A stretch of 15,638 nucleotides of DNA from Moraxellaceae bacterium (GTDB taxonomy: Bacteria > Pseudomonadota > Gammaproteobacteria > Pseudomonadales > Ketobacteraceae). The stretch covers positions 10,350 to 25,987 of the forward strand of contig NVVG01000039.1 in assembly GCA_002402125.1 (NCBI GenBank), given 5' to 3'. The notes beneath the pieces are model-generated. The model searched no databases. It had not been told where the DNA came from and was given only the letters and a program-made list of their open reading frames with translations. Shown one piece after another: positions 7,123 to 13,859 of the stretch. Numbering within the stretch: position 1 is the stretch's first letter; the number at the start of each line of letters is the position of its first letter. Both the position numbers and the translations under genes were made by a program.

Positions 7123-8349
7123 GTGAAATCGTTCAAGCTATCTAGTACTACGCGTCTTACACCGCTCCTTGGCGCCTGTTTCTCTTTTGCCTTACTCACC
7201 GGCTGTGGCGGCAGTGTTGCTCCCGAGTGGGAGGCTTTTTATAGTCACCAGGAAGATAGCATTGAGTGGCAACGTACCGTTGATATCGATAGTTTTGGTG
7301 GCATCATTACCACAGGGCAAACCATCAATACTGGTGCAGACCGTACCCAAGATGCTCTAGTCGCAAAACATGACAAACAAGGCAACCTAATTTGGGCAAT
7401 CAATGTTGATCTTGGACAACCCGCTGCCCGTAGCGATGAAGCCACGACAGACGCGGTAATTGATTTTAATGGCAACACCTATGTCGTCGGTACCATTTAT
7501 CGCCCTGAAAACCCCATCAGCATCTATGGATCCTTCTTGTTAAAAGTTGATTCATTGGGTGAACTCGCCTGGTCTAATGTAATCAGCGACAAAGAAAAAA
7601 CCAGGGATGTAGAACTGGCAAACGGATTAATTTACACCGGCGGCGATGCAACCCGTGTATTTGATTTGGAAGGCAATGAACAGCTATCTATTAATCACGG
7701 CGACGCAAACGTTTGGGATATCGAAGTGGATAATCAAGGCAATATATACTCAGCCGGTTATGCCTTTACTAGCAAACACAACGCTAACGGTATCTTAGTG
7801 TGGCAACTAAATAATCCTGAAGGCCTTACGCATTCCACAAGCTTAGCGCTGACCAACGATGGCGGCGCAGTTGTCGCGCATTTAATTTCCAGTGAAGACA
7901 AAATACGCGTCATCAAGATATCTAACAGCGGCTCAGTAATTTGGACAAAAACCATTAACGACCCTGCCGCAAGCGCAGGCGCAATGCCTGGCTTGCCATT
8001 AGTAGCGCTCGATAATCAAAGCAATATCATTGTTATTAACTCTAACGCTCAGGGACGAAAAACCACAAAGCTAAACAGCAATGGCAATACGCTATGGTCC
8101 AATACCAGCAAGGGCAATGTTATTCGACAAGTTATCACCGACGCTGACAACAACATCTATGTCTATGGCAGTGGCAAGGGGGAGAAATATGACCCGAATG
8201 GAAAGTCTCTATTAATCATCGAACCGCCTGCCGCCGCGGCAAATACCACCGGCGCAATCACGCTCTCAGGGGCGGACATCTTTGTCGCCTCCAGCATTGT
8301 TAATAATGGTACTTTCGATTTATACATTGCCAAGTACCTGAACAGGTAA
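7123..8349 (+). CDS. lipoprotein with repeated beta-propeller-like units
   Basis: The start is a GTG at 7123 with AGGAG at 7110-7114. The N-terminus is a lipoprotein signal: basic residues, a hydrophobic core and the lipobox LTGC with C28 as the lipidated cysteine. Glycine follows the cysteine, so retention in the inner membrane is not signalled and the outer membrane is likely. The rest is about eight units of 35-50 residues with the pattern D-x-x-G-N-x-Y-x-x-G, then a lysine-containing strand, then a G-x-x-x-W turn (for example DAVIDFNGNTYVVGT at 110-124, DNQGNIYSAG at 203-212, DADNNIYVYG at 340-349). This resembles SBBP/PQQ-type beta-propellers. No catalytic residues are recognised; a binding or scaffold role is inferred. 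The gene is monocistronic, with its own promoter and a strong terminator. Confidence 0.8.
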   Translation: MKSFKLSSTTRLTPLLGACFSFALLTGCGGSVAPEWEAFYSHQEDSIEWQRTVDIDSFGGIITTGQTINTGADRTQDALVAKHDKQGNLIWAINVDLGQPAARSDEATTDAVIDFNGNTYVVGTIYRPENPISIYGSFLLKVDSLGELAWSNVISDKEKTRDVELANGLIYTGGDATRVFDLEGNEQLSINHGDANVWDIEVDNQGNIYSAGYAFTSKHNANGILVWQLNNPEGLTHSTSLALTNDGGAVVAHLISSEDKIRVIKISNSGSVIWTKTINDPAASAGAMPGLPLVALDNQSNIIVINSNAQGRKTTKLNSNGNTLWSNTSKGNVIRQVITDADNNIYVYGSGKGEKYDPNGKSLLIIEPPAAAANTTGAITLSGADIFVASSIVNNGTFDLYIAKYLNR

Positions 8350-8352
8350 TTA

Positions 8353-8402
8353 ATTGAACCCACAAAAAAGCCGGCTAGCGCCGGCTTTTTTGTGGGTTCA
8401 AT
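8353..8402. terminator. bidirectional rho-independent terminator with 23-bp perfect arms
   Basis: The arms 8353-8375 and 8380-8402 are perfectly complementary around a TAGC loop. The core is GCCGGC TAGC GCCGGC, flanked by six As and six Ts, then extended outward by ATTGAACCCAC and its complement. It serves both the lipoprotein gene (stop 8349) and the convergent hydrolase gene (stop at 8413). Confidence 0.93.
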
Positions 8403-8412
8403 CTGCTAACGA

Positions 8413-9321
8413 TTATGCAACCGTCTCTACTTTTCCTACATGGGTTGTAATTAACCCCGTGATCTCACCTATTAGCCCTGGCGGGAAATCATGCCCCATG
8501 CCTGGGATGATTTTTAATGATGCACCAGGAATGGATCTCGCACTATGTCGGCCACCTTCAACCCGAACTAGCGGATCACTGTCGCCATGAATCACTAAGG
8601 TCGGTGCAGTAATAGTATGCAGACGATGTGAAAAGCCGCCAGTCGCAAGAATGGCCATCTGATGCATTGGTGCCGCCATTGGCCGCCGTGCGCGTGCATT
8701 GGCCTTAATAGTATGGGCTTCCAACACATCTTGATGAACTCGATACTTAGGGCTTTGTAGTTTATTTAGCACGTTAACCGTGACAGCAACAATAGCCTTC
8801 TCGGTCCTGTTCTTGGGGGGTTTAATTAATGCCAGCAACACGCCCAGGCGCGGGCCTGGCAGCTTCCTTTCGTTGGTGGTTGACATGATTGAAGTCAGGC
8901 TTAAAAATCGCTGCTGATGTTTTGCTGCGGCCAGCTGGCAAATCATGCCGCCCATGGAGAAACCAACCCAATGGGCTTTCTTTATAGATAATGCATCCAG
9001 CAAACCAACGGCATCTGTTACTAGGGTATCTAAATCATATTCGGCGTGAACTTTTTTCCCTAAGTTATAACGAATAAAACTTTTCACTACAGGGGGCATT
9101 GCCTTTACATCACTGCGCGACGTTAAACCAGCCTCACGATTATCAAACCGAATAACACGATAGCCCTCTTTAACCAGCAACCGACAAAATTCATTAGGCC
9201 AATGAATTAGCTGCACCGACATGCCACAGACAAGAAAGATCACGGGATTATCCAGCTCACCCATATCTTCGTAATACATCGAAATACCGTTTGAATCGGC
9301 ATATCCTGTTCTTATGTCCAT
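8413..9321 (-). CDS. alpha/beta hydrolase
   Basis: A 302-residue alpha/beta-hydrolase-fold protein, expected to be cytoplasmic as there is no signal peptide. The oxyanion-hole strand is VIFLVCGMS (27-35). The nucleophile elbow GFSMGG gives S122, the acid is probably D249 in HGDSDPLV, and the base is H277 in GMGHDFP. Family members hydrolyse esters or lactones, or act as haloperoxidase-like enzymes; the substrate cannot be read from sequence. It lies 126 bases downstream of the PF10118 gene on the same strand, so the two may be co-transcribed. Ribosome site support is modest (GGTGG 11 bases upstream of the ATG). Confidence 0.88.
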   Translation of the reverse strand: MDIRTGYADSNGISMYYEDMGELDNPVIFLVCGMSVQLIHWPNEFCRLLVKEGYRVIRFDNREAGLTSRSDVKAMPPVVKSFIRYNLGKKVHAEYDLDTLVTDAVGLLDALSIKKAHWVGFSMGGMICQLAAAKHQQRFLSLTSIMSTTNERKLPGPRLGVLLALIKPPKNRTEKAIVAVTVNVLNKLQSPKYRVHQDVLEAHTIKANARARRPMAAPMHQMAILATGGFSHRLHTITAPTLVIHGDSDPLVRVEGGRHSARSIPGASLKIIPGMGHDFPPGLIGEITGLITTHVGKVETVA

Positions 9322-9447
9322 CTAATATGTTCCACCATTTAATCAGGCACTTCTAATCATTTCATTCATCATGTACTGATTCGACATTCAGAATTATACC
9401 ACCGATGTCGACACTACACCGATTCACCGCCATTTCACGACACCCGC

Positions 9448-10278
9448 TTACTCAACATATCCACTGGTTCGTTTCCACTCATCGATCAACGCCCGATTGT
9501 CTTGATCCCAAGGATGAAAATCATCACGATAGAAATCCAAATAATTCTTTGCCATACCTCGAATAAGACCTTTTTTGGCAAAAAAGAATTTACCCGCACC
9601 AACGACATCACGAAAATTGGGGGTTCTTTTCGCCCAGCGTAATAATTTCACCTGATATGCCGTCATTTGTGCCGCAAATACAACCGTTTGCAGTGCAAAA
9701 ACGATCCGTAGACGGCCTCGCTCTCCCACCGCTTCTTGATAGACATCAAAAGCAACCGACTTATGCTCGATTTCTTCTATGGCATGCCAGTTCAAAAGGT
9801 CTCTTATCGACTGTGGCAATGGTGCCAAGCAATGGGGGTTGGTCAGCATATACTCTGCCATTACGGCGGTAATATGTTCCATGCCCACCGTTGCGGCGAG
9901 AAAGTTTTTCGGACCTAAGCGTTTTTTGTCATAATTAATTTTCTTTGAAATGTCGGCCTCAATCCGACTAACCAACCAACCAACGTCTTCTAACACCGCA
10001 TTGATTTTCTTATGTTGATGGCTATGATGGCCTTCTTGGCCAATAAAACCTCCAATACGCTCTTGTAATTCAGGATCAGTGATCTCATCACGATAGTAGC
10101 GAACGGATTCAATAAAGCCCATCTCTCCAGGAGGGAAGACCGCGGACAAGGCTGCCATAAAACTAGACACTAGCGCATTATCGTCATAGAAATACTGTTC
10201 AGTTACATCACTGAATGGAAATTTCATCTTACGTGGCTTTATTTCTGGCATATCGACAATCGGCTGCATTGCTGTCAT
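9448..10278 (-). CDS. PF10118-type predicted metal-dependent hydrolase (ferritin-like, probable diiron site)
   Basis: This 276-residue protein matches what I know of PF10118/COG3687. Conserved helices hold metal-ligand candidates: E52 in FPPGE, E82 and H85 in GQEGHHSHQH, E134/H135 in GMEHITA, and E168/E169 with H172 in WHAIEEIEHK. The pattern is that of a four-helix carboxylate-histidine diiron protein. A hydrophobic stretch at about 190-210 could associate with membrane. 'Hydrolase' is only the historical family label; an oxidase or oxygenase role is equally possible. AAGGA seven to eight bases upstream supports the ATG at 10278. It is divergent from an AraC regulator (126-bp gap) and upstream of an alpha/beta hydrolase, suggesting an inducible lipid- or hydrophobic-substrate unit. 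Confidence 0.85.
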   Translation of the reverse strand: MTAMQPIVDMPEIKPRKMKFPFSDVTEQYFYDDNALVSSFMAALSAVFPPGEMGFIESVRYYRDEITDPELQERIGGFIGQEGHHSHQHKKINAVLEDVGWLVSRIEADISKKINYDKKRLGPKNFLAATVGMEHITAVMAEYMLTNPHCLAPLPQSIRDLLNWHAIEEIEHKSVAFDVYQEAVGERGRLRIVFALQTVVFAAQMTAYQVKLLRWAKRTPNFRDVVGAGKFFFAKKGLIRGMAKNYLDFYRDDFHPWDQDNRALIDEWKRTSGYVE

Positions 10279-10363
10279 CTTTATTTCCTTTTTACAGTAA
10301 TATTAAGACCCACTTGCGTTAATATAAGATCTGTTTTCTACTATCACCTGTAATTAAAGTATA

Positions 10364-10369
10364 TATAAT
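10364..10369 (+). promoter_or_regulatory. candidate -10 box for the AraC regulator gene
   Basis: TATAAT at 10364-10369 is a perfect -10 hexamer about 35 bases before the ATG. The matching -35 position (10341-10346, CTATCA) is poor, so activator dependence or autoregulation is possible. Confidence 0.4.
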
Positions 10370-10404
10370 GTTCTTTTGTGTCGAGTTTATGGTGAATTGA
10401 GGCC

Positions 10405-11463
10405 ATGTCTGATCATTTTAAAACCTTAGGTGAGGGTGACTTCGCCATTTCTGTCGATTATCTGGTGGCAATTAGCGAATTTGCCTCAGAATGTGGCATG
10501 ACCCCCCAACAGGTGCTGAAAGATTCGTCTATCCCGTTGAATGCACTGATAAACTCTAATGTGCGCATCCGCCATGGATCAATGCAGCAAGTTATTCTTA
10601 ACGTGATAAACGGGTTAGACGACCCCTTACTAGCGATTAAATACGGCAAACGCCTGACTATATCCCGCCATGGCGTATTAGGTTTCGCGATTCAGAGCAG
10701 CCAATCGCTGCTGGATGCTGCAAGTGTACTCAAAACATTTATTCAAACCCGCTCAGGCGGTGGTGATGAGTTAGTCTTCGAGGTCATTGGCGACTCCGCC
10801 TGTTTGAGCGTGCAAGCGATTAACCAACCGTTGTCAGCTGAGGTAGGGCTATTTAACACCTTATCCACATTTATCAGCATTGAGACCATTTCCCGCTGGC
10901 TGGCGGGGAAAACGCAGCAACATGTAGACACTGAAATCTTATTAACCTTCGATGCTCCCTGCGAGATACCTGAGGACATTTTATCTCCAGGGCTAACCAT
11001 CAAATTCAACCAAGATAAAAATGTACTTCGCTGCCCTCTCGACTATTTGCAAGAACCCCTCGCTTCTGCCAATCCCTCCTTGTTTGATGAGGCAAAGAAA
11101 GAGTGTGAGATTGAGTTGGTGCAGCTCAGCATAGACACCGATATCACCACTAAGGTCCGCACCCTTTTTCGCAACCATGTGAACAAAACGCCAACGATTG
11201 ATTTAATTGCCGATGAAATGAATATGTCGCCAAGAACTCTTAAGCGCAAACTGCATGATGCCAATACAAGTTATCAGAAAATAAAAGATTCCGAACGTTT
11301 TACCCGAGCGATTGGTTTACTAGAAAACACTAAAAACACCGTAGAACAAATTGCCAATGCATTGGGCTACAGTGACGCTAGCAACTTTACCAAGGCGTTT
11401 AAAAATTGGGCTGAGATGTCGCCGAATGAGTATCGGATACAGGTTAATAGTGAACGGGGGTAA
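10405..11463 (+). CDS. AraC-family transcriptional regulator (Arabinose_bd N-terminus)
   Basis: This 352-residue protein has an N-terminal effector domain of the PF12625 type (about 20-215), as in OruR/ArgR-like AraC regulators. It carries the recognisable RHGVLGFAIQSSQSLLDA stretch (89-106). The C-terminal DNA-binding domain has two helix-turn-helix units: TIDLIADEMNMSPRTLKRKL (264-283), and IANALGYSDASNFTKAFKNW (316-335) followed by MSPNEYR. A fatty-acid, amino-acid or other small hydrophobic effector is plausible but not shown. Divergence from the PF10118 gene makes that gene and the hydrolase behind it the likely targets. GAGG sits only two bases before the ATG, an unusually short gap. 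Confidence 0.92.
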   Translation: MSDHFKTLGEGDFAISVDYLVAISEFASECGMTPQQVLKDSSIPLNALINSNVRIRHGSMQQVILNVINGLDDPLLAIKYGKRLTISRHGVLGFAIQSSQSLLDAASVLKTFIQTRSGGGDELVFEVIGDSACLSVQAINQPLSAEVGLFNTLSTFISIETISRWLAGKTQQHVDTEILLTFDAPCEIPEDILSPGLTIKFNQDKNVLRCPLDYLQEPLASANPSLFDEAKKECEIELVQLSIDTDITTKVRTLFRNHVNKTPTIDLIADEMNMSPRTLKRKLHDANTSYQKIKDSERFTRAIGLLENTKNTVEQIANALGYSDASNFTKAFKNWAEMSPNEYRIQVNSERG

Positions 11464-11470
11464 AGAACCG

Positions 11471-11584
11471 CTACAGCATTAACGCAGCTACAAAAGCAAA
11501 AACAAGTGACAAGATAACTAAGCACACGGCCAAAACAAGCCAACCACTATAAGCAACAGCCTCCTGTAATAAGGCTTGATTCAC
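11471..11584 (-). CDS. candidate 37-residue single-helix membrane peptide
   Basis: From a GTG at 11584 the frame encodes 37 residues: a short polar, acidic N-terminus (NQALLQEAVAYSGW) followed by one strongly hydrophobic helix (about 14-37) ending AALML. GCAGG lies eight bases upstream of the GTG. The frame is open further upstream to a TGA but has no ATG. The uninterrupted hydrophobic segment, the ribosome site and a stop nine bases after the AraC stop in convergent arrangement favour a true small protein. The function is unknown, and a chance hydrophobic frame cannot be excluded. Confidence 0.4.
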   Translation of the reverse strand: MNQALLQEAVAYSGWLVLAVCLVILSLVFAFVAALML

Positions 11585-11680
11585 TATTTTAACCTGCGTT
11601 TGATACACCAATACAGATATGTCCCTAGAGCCCCCTTCTGGAAGTATATTCTTCGACTCTCACAATAGGTGTACATTCGA

Positions 11681-11708
11681 AGTATAGTAATTGGCAGAAA
11701 AAGTCCAA
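11681..11708 (-). promoter_or_regulatory. possible promoter for the 37-residue frame
   Basis: On the minus strand, TTGGAC (11708-11703) and TATACT (11686-11681) are 16 bases apart. This would give a leader of about 90 bases before the GTG at 11584. Confidence 0.28.
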
Positions 11709-11719
11709 CAACCAGGACT
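11698..11719 (-). terminator. weak hairpin with T-run after the sulfatase-family gene
   Basis: On the minus strand, AGTCC and GGACT pair around an 8-base loop and are followed by a TTTTT run. This lies about 80 bases after the stop codon. The stem is only 5 bp. Confidence 0.35.
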
Positions 11720-11799
11720 AATTCAGAGCACGTTACCAACGTTCTACTGGCCTGCTAATTCTCTCCTACAATATTTGTTTCAGCACAGAATTACTCTTA

Positions 11800-13350
11800 T
11801 CATCTGTGTGAGGGTTTAGGGTCTTTCTTTTCTAACGGCCCTTTTGGGCCTATCCAGGTATTCGATAGTATTCTACAGTCGTGCCGCATTCGCCAAGACA
11901 GCAACATTTGAGCATATTTTGTTACCACTGAAATATAGGCAGGGTCATCGGCACAATTAACCAATTCACCCGGATCTTTCTCAAGGTCAAATAACAGCGG
12001 AGGTAACGCCGTAAAGTGAACATATTTAAATTTTTTATCGCGTATCACATTTAACGTGCATTGATCAATTCTAAGGCCCAAGCCTTTTTGCACATCTCGA
12101 CCTTCCGTATCACGAAAATCATAGCCCCAATGAACTTCATTTTTGATGACACTGGGTTTCTGCCCCTTGCAAAAAGAGAGCAGCGACCAGCCATCACATT
12201 GCGAAGGCGCCTCCTGGCCTATCCAATCTAAAATAGTTGGGAACACATCAATCGATTCGGTAAAATCCTCAATTTTCTGTCCTGCTTTTGCATCGTTTTC
12301 GGGGTCGCGAATAATCAGCGGGATGTGAAAGGATTGATCAAAATAACCGGACTTACCAAACAGCCAATGATCACCTAACTGCTCGCCATGGTCGGTGGTA
12401 AAAACAATCAGGGTCTTGTCATACAGATTATTTTCCTTGAGAAAATTGATTAGACGACCTATCTGGTGATCGACTTCAGAAACCAAGCCATAGTAGGTCG
12501 CGCGGATTTGATCCACCTCGGCACCATCCAGTGTGACATTGGTGCTGGCATCGTGGCCATACCAGAGTTGCTGTGTCTGATTATTAATATAACGTGATAG
12601 CCATGGATGTTGCTGACCTTCGATCTCAGCAGTTTGGGCTTTCACTGTCGGAGGAATATCTTGGAGACTATACATGTTGTGATAAGGTTCGGGGGCGATG
12701 AACGGTGGGTGTGGGCGTAGATAGGACAAATGAATAAACCAGGGATTATCCTGTTTAATGGAAAGGTATTTGAGGACTTCATCGGTCAGAAATGCAGTGA
12801 TACTGTCCTCGGCCTTATAGCGGGACGGAGCGAAAGATGGGCCTCGATTTTTGGCATCCGCAAAGTTTGTAACCGGCTGATGGACTTCCCAGGGGCCCAG
12901 CGGAGTTTCATAACCTTTTCCCTTAAGATAGATAAGCCAGGGGATCGCCTCCCTATTGAGTATAACCGCTGGCGTCATCCCCGGTAAAACGCCTTCATCC
13001 CGCCTTAAATCGGGATCCCCGGGGGCACGGGTTCGAGGGTCGGGACTCATATCGGTATAACCAAACAGCAGTGGATCGTAACCGGCTTTTCGGGCTTCTA
13101 AAGCGATGTTTGTATACCTGGCATCTAAAGGGGTTCCGTTTTGAACAATTCGGTGATTCTGTAAATACATGCCTGTATAAAGACTGGCTCTTGCGGGGCC
13201 ACACGGAGCCGCTTGAGCGTAGTGATTCTTAAAGAGCACACCATCTTCTGCAAGCTTGTCCAGATGAGGGGTTTTGATGCAGGGGTGATTCATCAAGGAC
13301 AAACAATCGGCTCGCCATTGATCTGCGGTGATGAACAGTATATTTTTCAT
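11800..13350 (-). CDS. formylglycine-dependent sulfatase-family hydrolase, probably phosphonate monoester hydrolase/phosphodiesterase-like
   Basis: This is an alkaline-phosphatase-superfamily enzyme that cleaves sulfate or phosphate/phosphonate esters. The sulfatase motif C-x-P-x-R appears as PCGPARASLYTG, with C50 the residue converted to formylglycine. Metal and active-site residues are D10 in ITADQWRAD, H214 in RPHPPF, D320/H321 in TTDHGEQLGDH and K333 in FGKSGYFD. The ITADQWRAD start, MNHR-type helix (YLQNHRIVQN) and GYTDMSPDPRT segment resemble bacterial phosphonate monoester hydrolases, which are also about 515 residues. I chose the ATG at 13350 (516 residues), with GGGG upstream, because the domain starts there; ATGs at 13362 and 13380 and a TTG at 13419 are in frame. 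No signal peptide is visible, so it is probably cytoplasmic. No formylglycine-generating enzyme gene is in the window. Confidence 0.88.
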   Translation of the reverse strand: MKNILFITADQWRADCLSLMNHPCIKTPHLDKLAEDGVLFKNHYAQAAPCGPARASLYTGMYLQNHRIVQNGTPLDARYTNIALEARKAGYDPLLFGYTDMSPDPRTRAPGDPDLRRDEGVLPGMTPAVILNREAIPWLIYLKGKGYETPLGPWEVHQPVTNFADAKNRGPSFAPSRYKAEDSITAFLTDEVLKYLSIKQDNPWFIHLSYLRPHPPFIAPEPYHNMYSLQDIPPTVKAQTAEIEGQQHPWLSRYINNQTQQLWYGHDASTNVTLDGAEVDQIRATYYGLVSEVDHQIGRLINFLKENNLYDKTLIVFTTDHGEQLGDHWLFGKSGYFDQSFHIPLIIRDPENDAKAGQKIEDFTESIDVFPTILDWIGQEAPSQCDGWSLLSFCKGQKPSVIKNEVHWGYDFRDTEGRDVQKGLGLRIDQCTLNVIRDKKFKYVHFTALPPLLFDLEKDPGELVNCADDPAYISVVTKYAQMLLSWRMRHDCRILSNTWIGPKGPLEKKDPKPSHR

Positions 13351-13459
13351 GTTTCGCCCCATGCTGTGATGAACTCTCATTTTAGCTGATAAGACAAATA
13401 GTGTGTACTTAAGCACCAAAACAACTACATCAACTCAATCCCGGTAAACATAACTAAGC

Positions 13460-13482
13460 TCTCCTGAAATTCCACCAGGAGA
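13460..13482. promoter_or_regulatory. hairpin overlapping the ribosome binding site of the 39-residue frame
   Basis: TCTCCTG (13460-13466) pairs with CAGGAGA (13476-13482) around a 9-base loop. On the plus strand the right arm contains AGGAG, the ribosome site for the ATG at 13488, so folding would mask it. On the minus strand the same hairpin would lie in the upstream region or leader of the sulfatase-family gene. Confidence 0.4.
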
Positions 13483-13487
13483 ATAAC

Positions 13488-13607
13488 ATGACCCGACTTG
13501 GCCAGTGTTGGGTTGTGCTGCATAAGCGGGTCAACAGTCCAGGGGGTTGCTATAAGTCAATGAAATTAAAAGAGTTCCTTTATAGCGCCCCCTTGCCTAA
13601 GGCATGA
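13488..13607 (+). CDS. candidate 39-residue small protein with strong ribosome binding site
   Basis: The frame starts with ATG at 13488, preceded at 6 bases by AGGAG, one of the best ribosome sites in the window. It encodes a basic peptide with cysteines at 7 and 21 (MTRLGQCWVV..., ending APLPKA). I do not recognise it. No membrane segment is visible. The ribosome site is the main support; no promoter was assigned. It may be a regulatory leader peptide, a small protein or a chance frame. Confidence 0.35.
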   Translation: MTRLGQCWVVLHKRVNSPGGCYKSMKLKEFLYSAPLPKA

Positions 13608-13634
13608 CGTTCATGCTCATCACTTTCTATATAC

Positions 13635-13805
13635 CTACCACCAATGATTAGCATGGTCGCGCTTCTCGGGATCTTCGCTGGCCATTCTCTCAGTAGTATC
13701 AATTACGGATTCCCATTGAAGATTACTGACTCTTCTTACAACGTCTACGTTTTGCGTTTTTATGAGAAACTTACTTTTTTGACGAATGAGGGTAATGCTT
13801 CCCAT
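13635..13805 (-). CDS. candidate 56-residue frame downstream of ilvD
   Basis: On the minus strand an ATG at 13805, at the outer edge of the ilvD terminator, opens a frame of 56 residues with protein-like hydrophilic composition (MGSITLIRQK..., then NLQWESVIDTTERMASEDPE, ending HANHWW). The opposite strand carries a 61-residue frame in register (13644-13829) that runs through the terminator and looks less natural. No ribosome site precedes the ATG, so this may be a remnant of a decayed gene rather than an active one. Confidence 0.25.
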   Translation of the reverse strand: MGSITLIRQKSKFLIKTQNVDVVRRVSNLQWESVIDTTERMASEDPEKRDHANHWW

Positions 13806-13842
13806 AAAAAAACGGCTACCAACAGGTAACCGTTTTTTTATG
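13803..13842. terminator. rho-independent terminator after ilvD
   Basis: CATAAAAAAACGG (13803-13815) and its complement (13830-13842) flank TACC/GGTA around an AACA loop, with a single C/A mismatch in the stem. On the minus strand seven Ts follow the stem, 18 bases or more after the ilvD stop. The A/T flanks make it potentially bidirectional. Confidence 0.88.
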
Positions 13843-13859
13843 CCAGCAACTAATCAAGC

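Larger units (their letters stand above)
11464..11799. other. 336-bp region between AraC and sulfatase-family genes
   Basis: The region lies between convergent genes. It holds a candidate 37-residue membrane-peptide frame (11471-11584, minus), a possible promoter for it (11681-11708), and a weak terminator for the sulfatase-family gene (11698-11719). The promoter and terminator interpretations overlap and cannot both be certain. Confidence 0.5.
13420..13859. other. 440-bp region upstream of the sulfatase-family gene and downstream of ilvD
   Basis: This holds two candidate short frames (13488-13607 plus, 13635-13805 minus), a hairpin that overlaps a ribosome binding site (13460-13482), and the ilvD terminator (13803-13842). 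The promoter of the sulfatase-family gene should be here, but I could not pick a convincing one. Confidence 0.5.

Noticed and set aside
13421..13447. 8-residue frame (MFTGIELM) upstream of the sulfatase-family gene on the minus strand
   Set aside because: It has an AGGAG nine bases upstream, but it is too short to separate from chance and has no attenuator-like residue run.
13489..13546. Inverted GACCCGACTT / AAGCGGGTC arms within the 39-residue frame
   Set aside because: One base is bulged and the arms are about 40 bases apart, so chance pairing is likely.
13644..13829. 61-residue plus-strand frame opposite the 56-residue frame
   Set aside because: It has no ribosome site, runs through the ilvD terminator hairpin and is in register with a more protein-like frame on the other strand.
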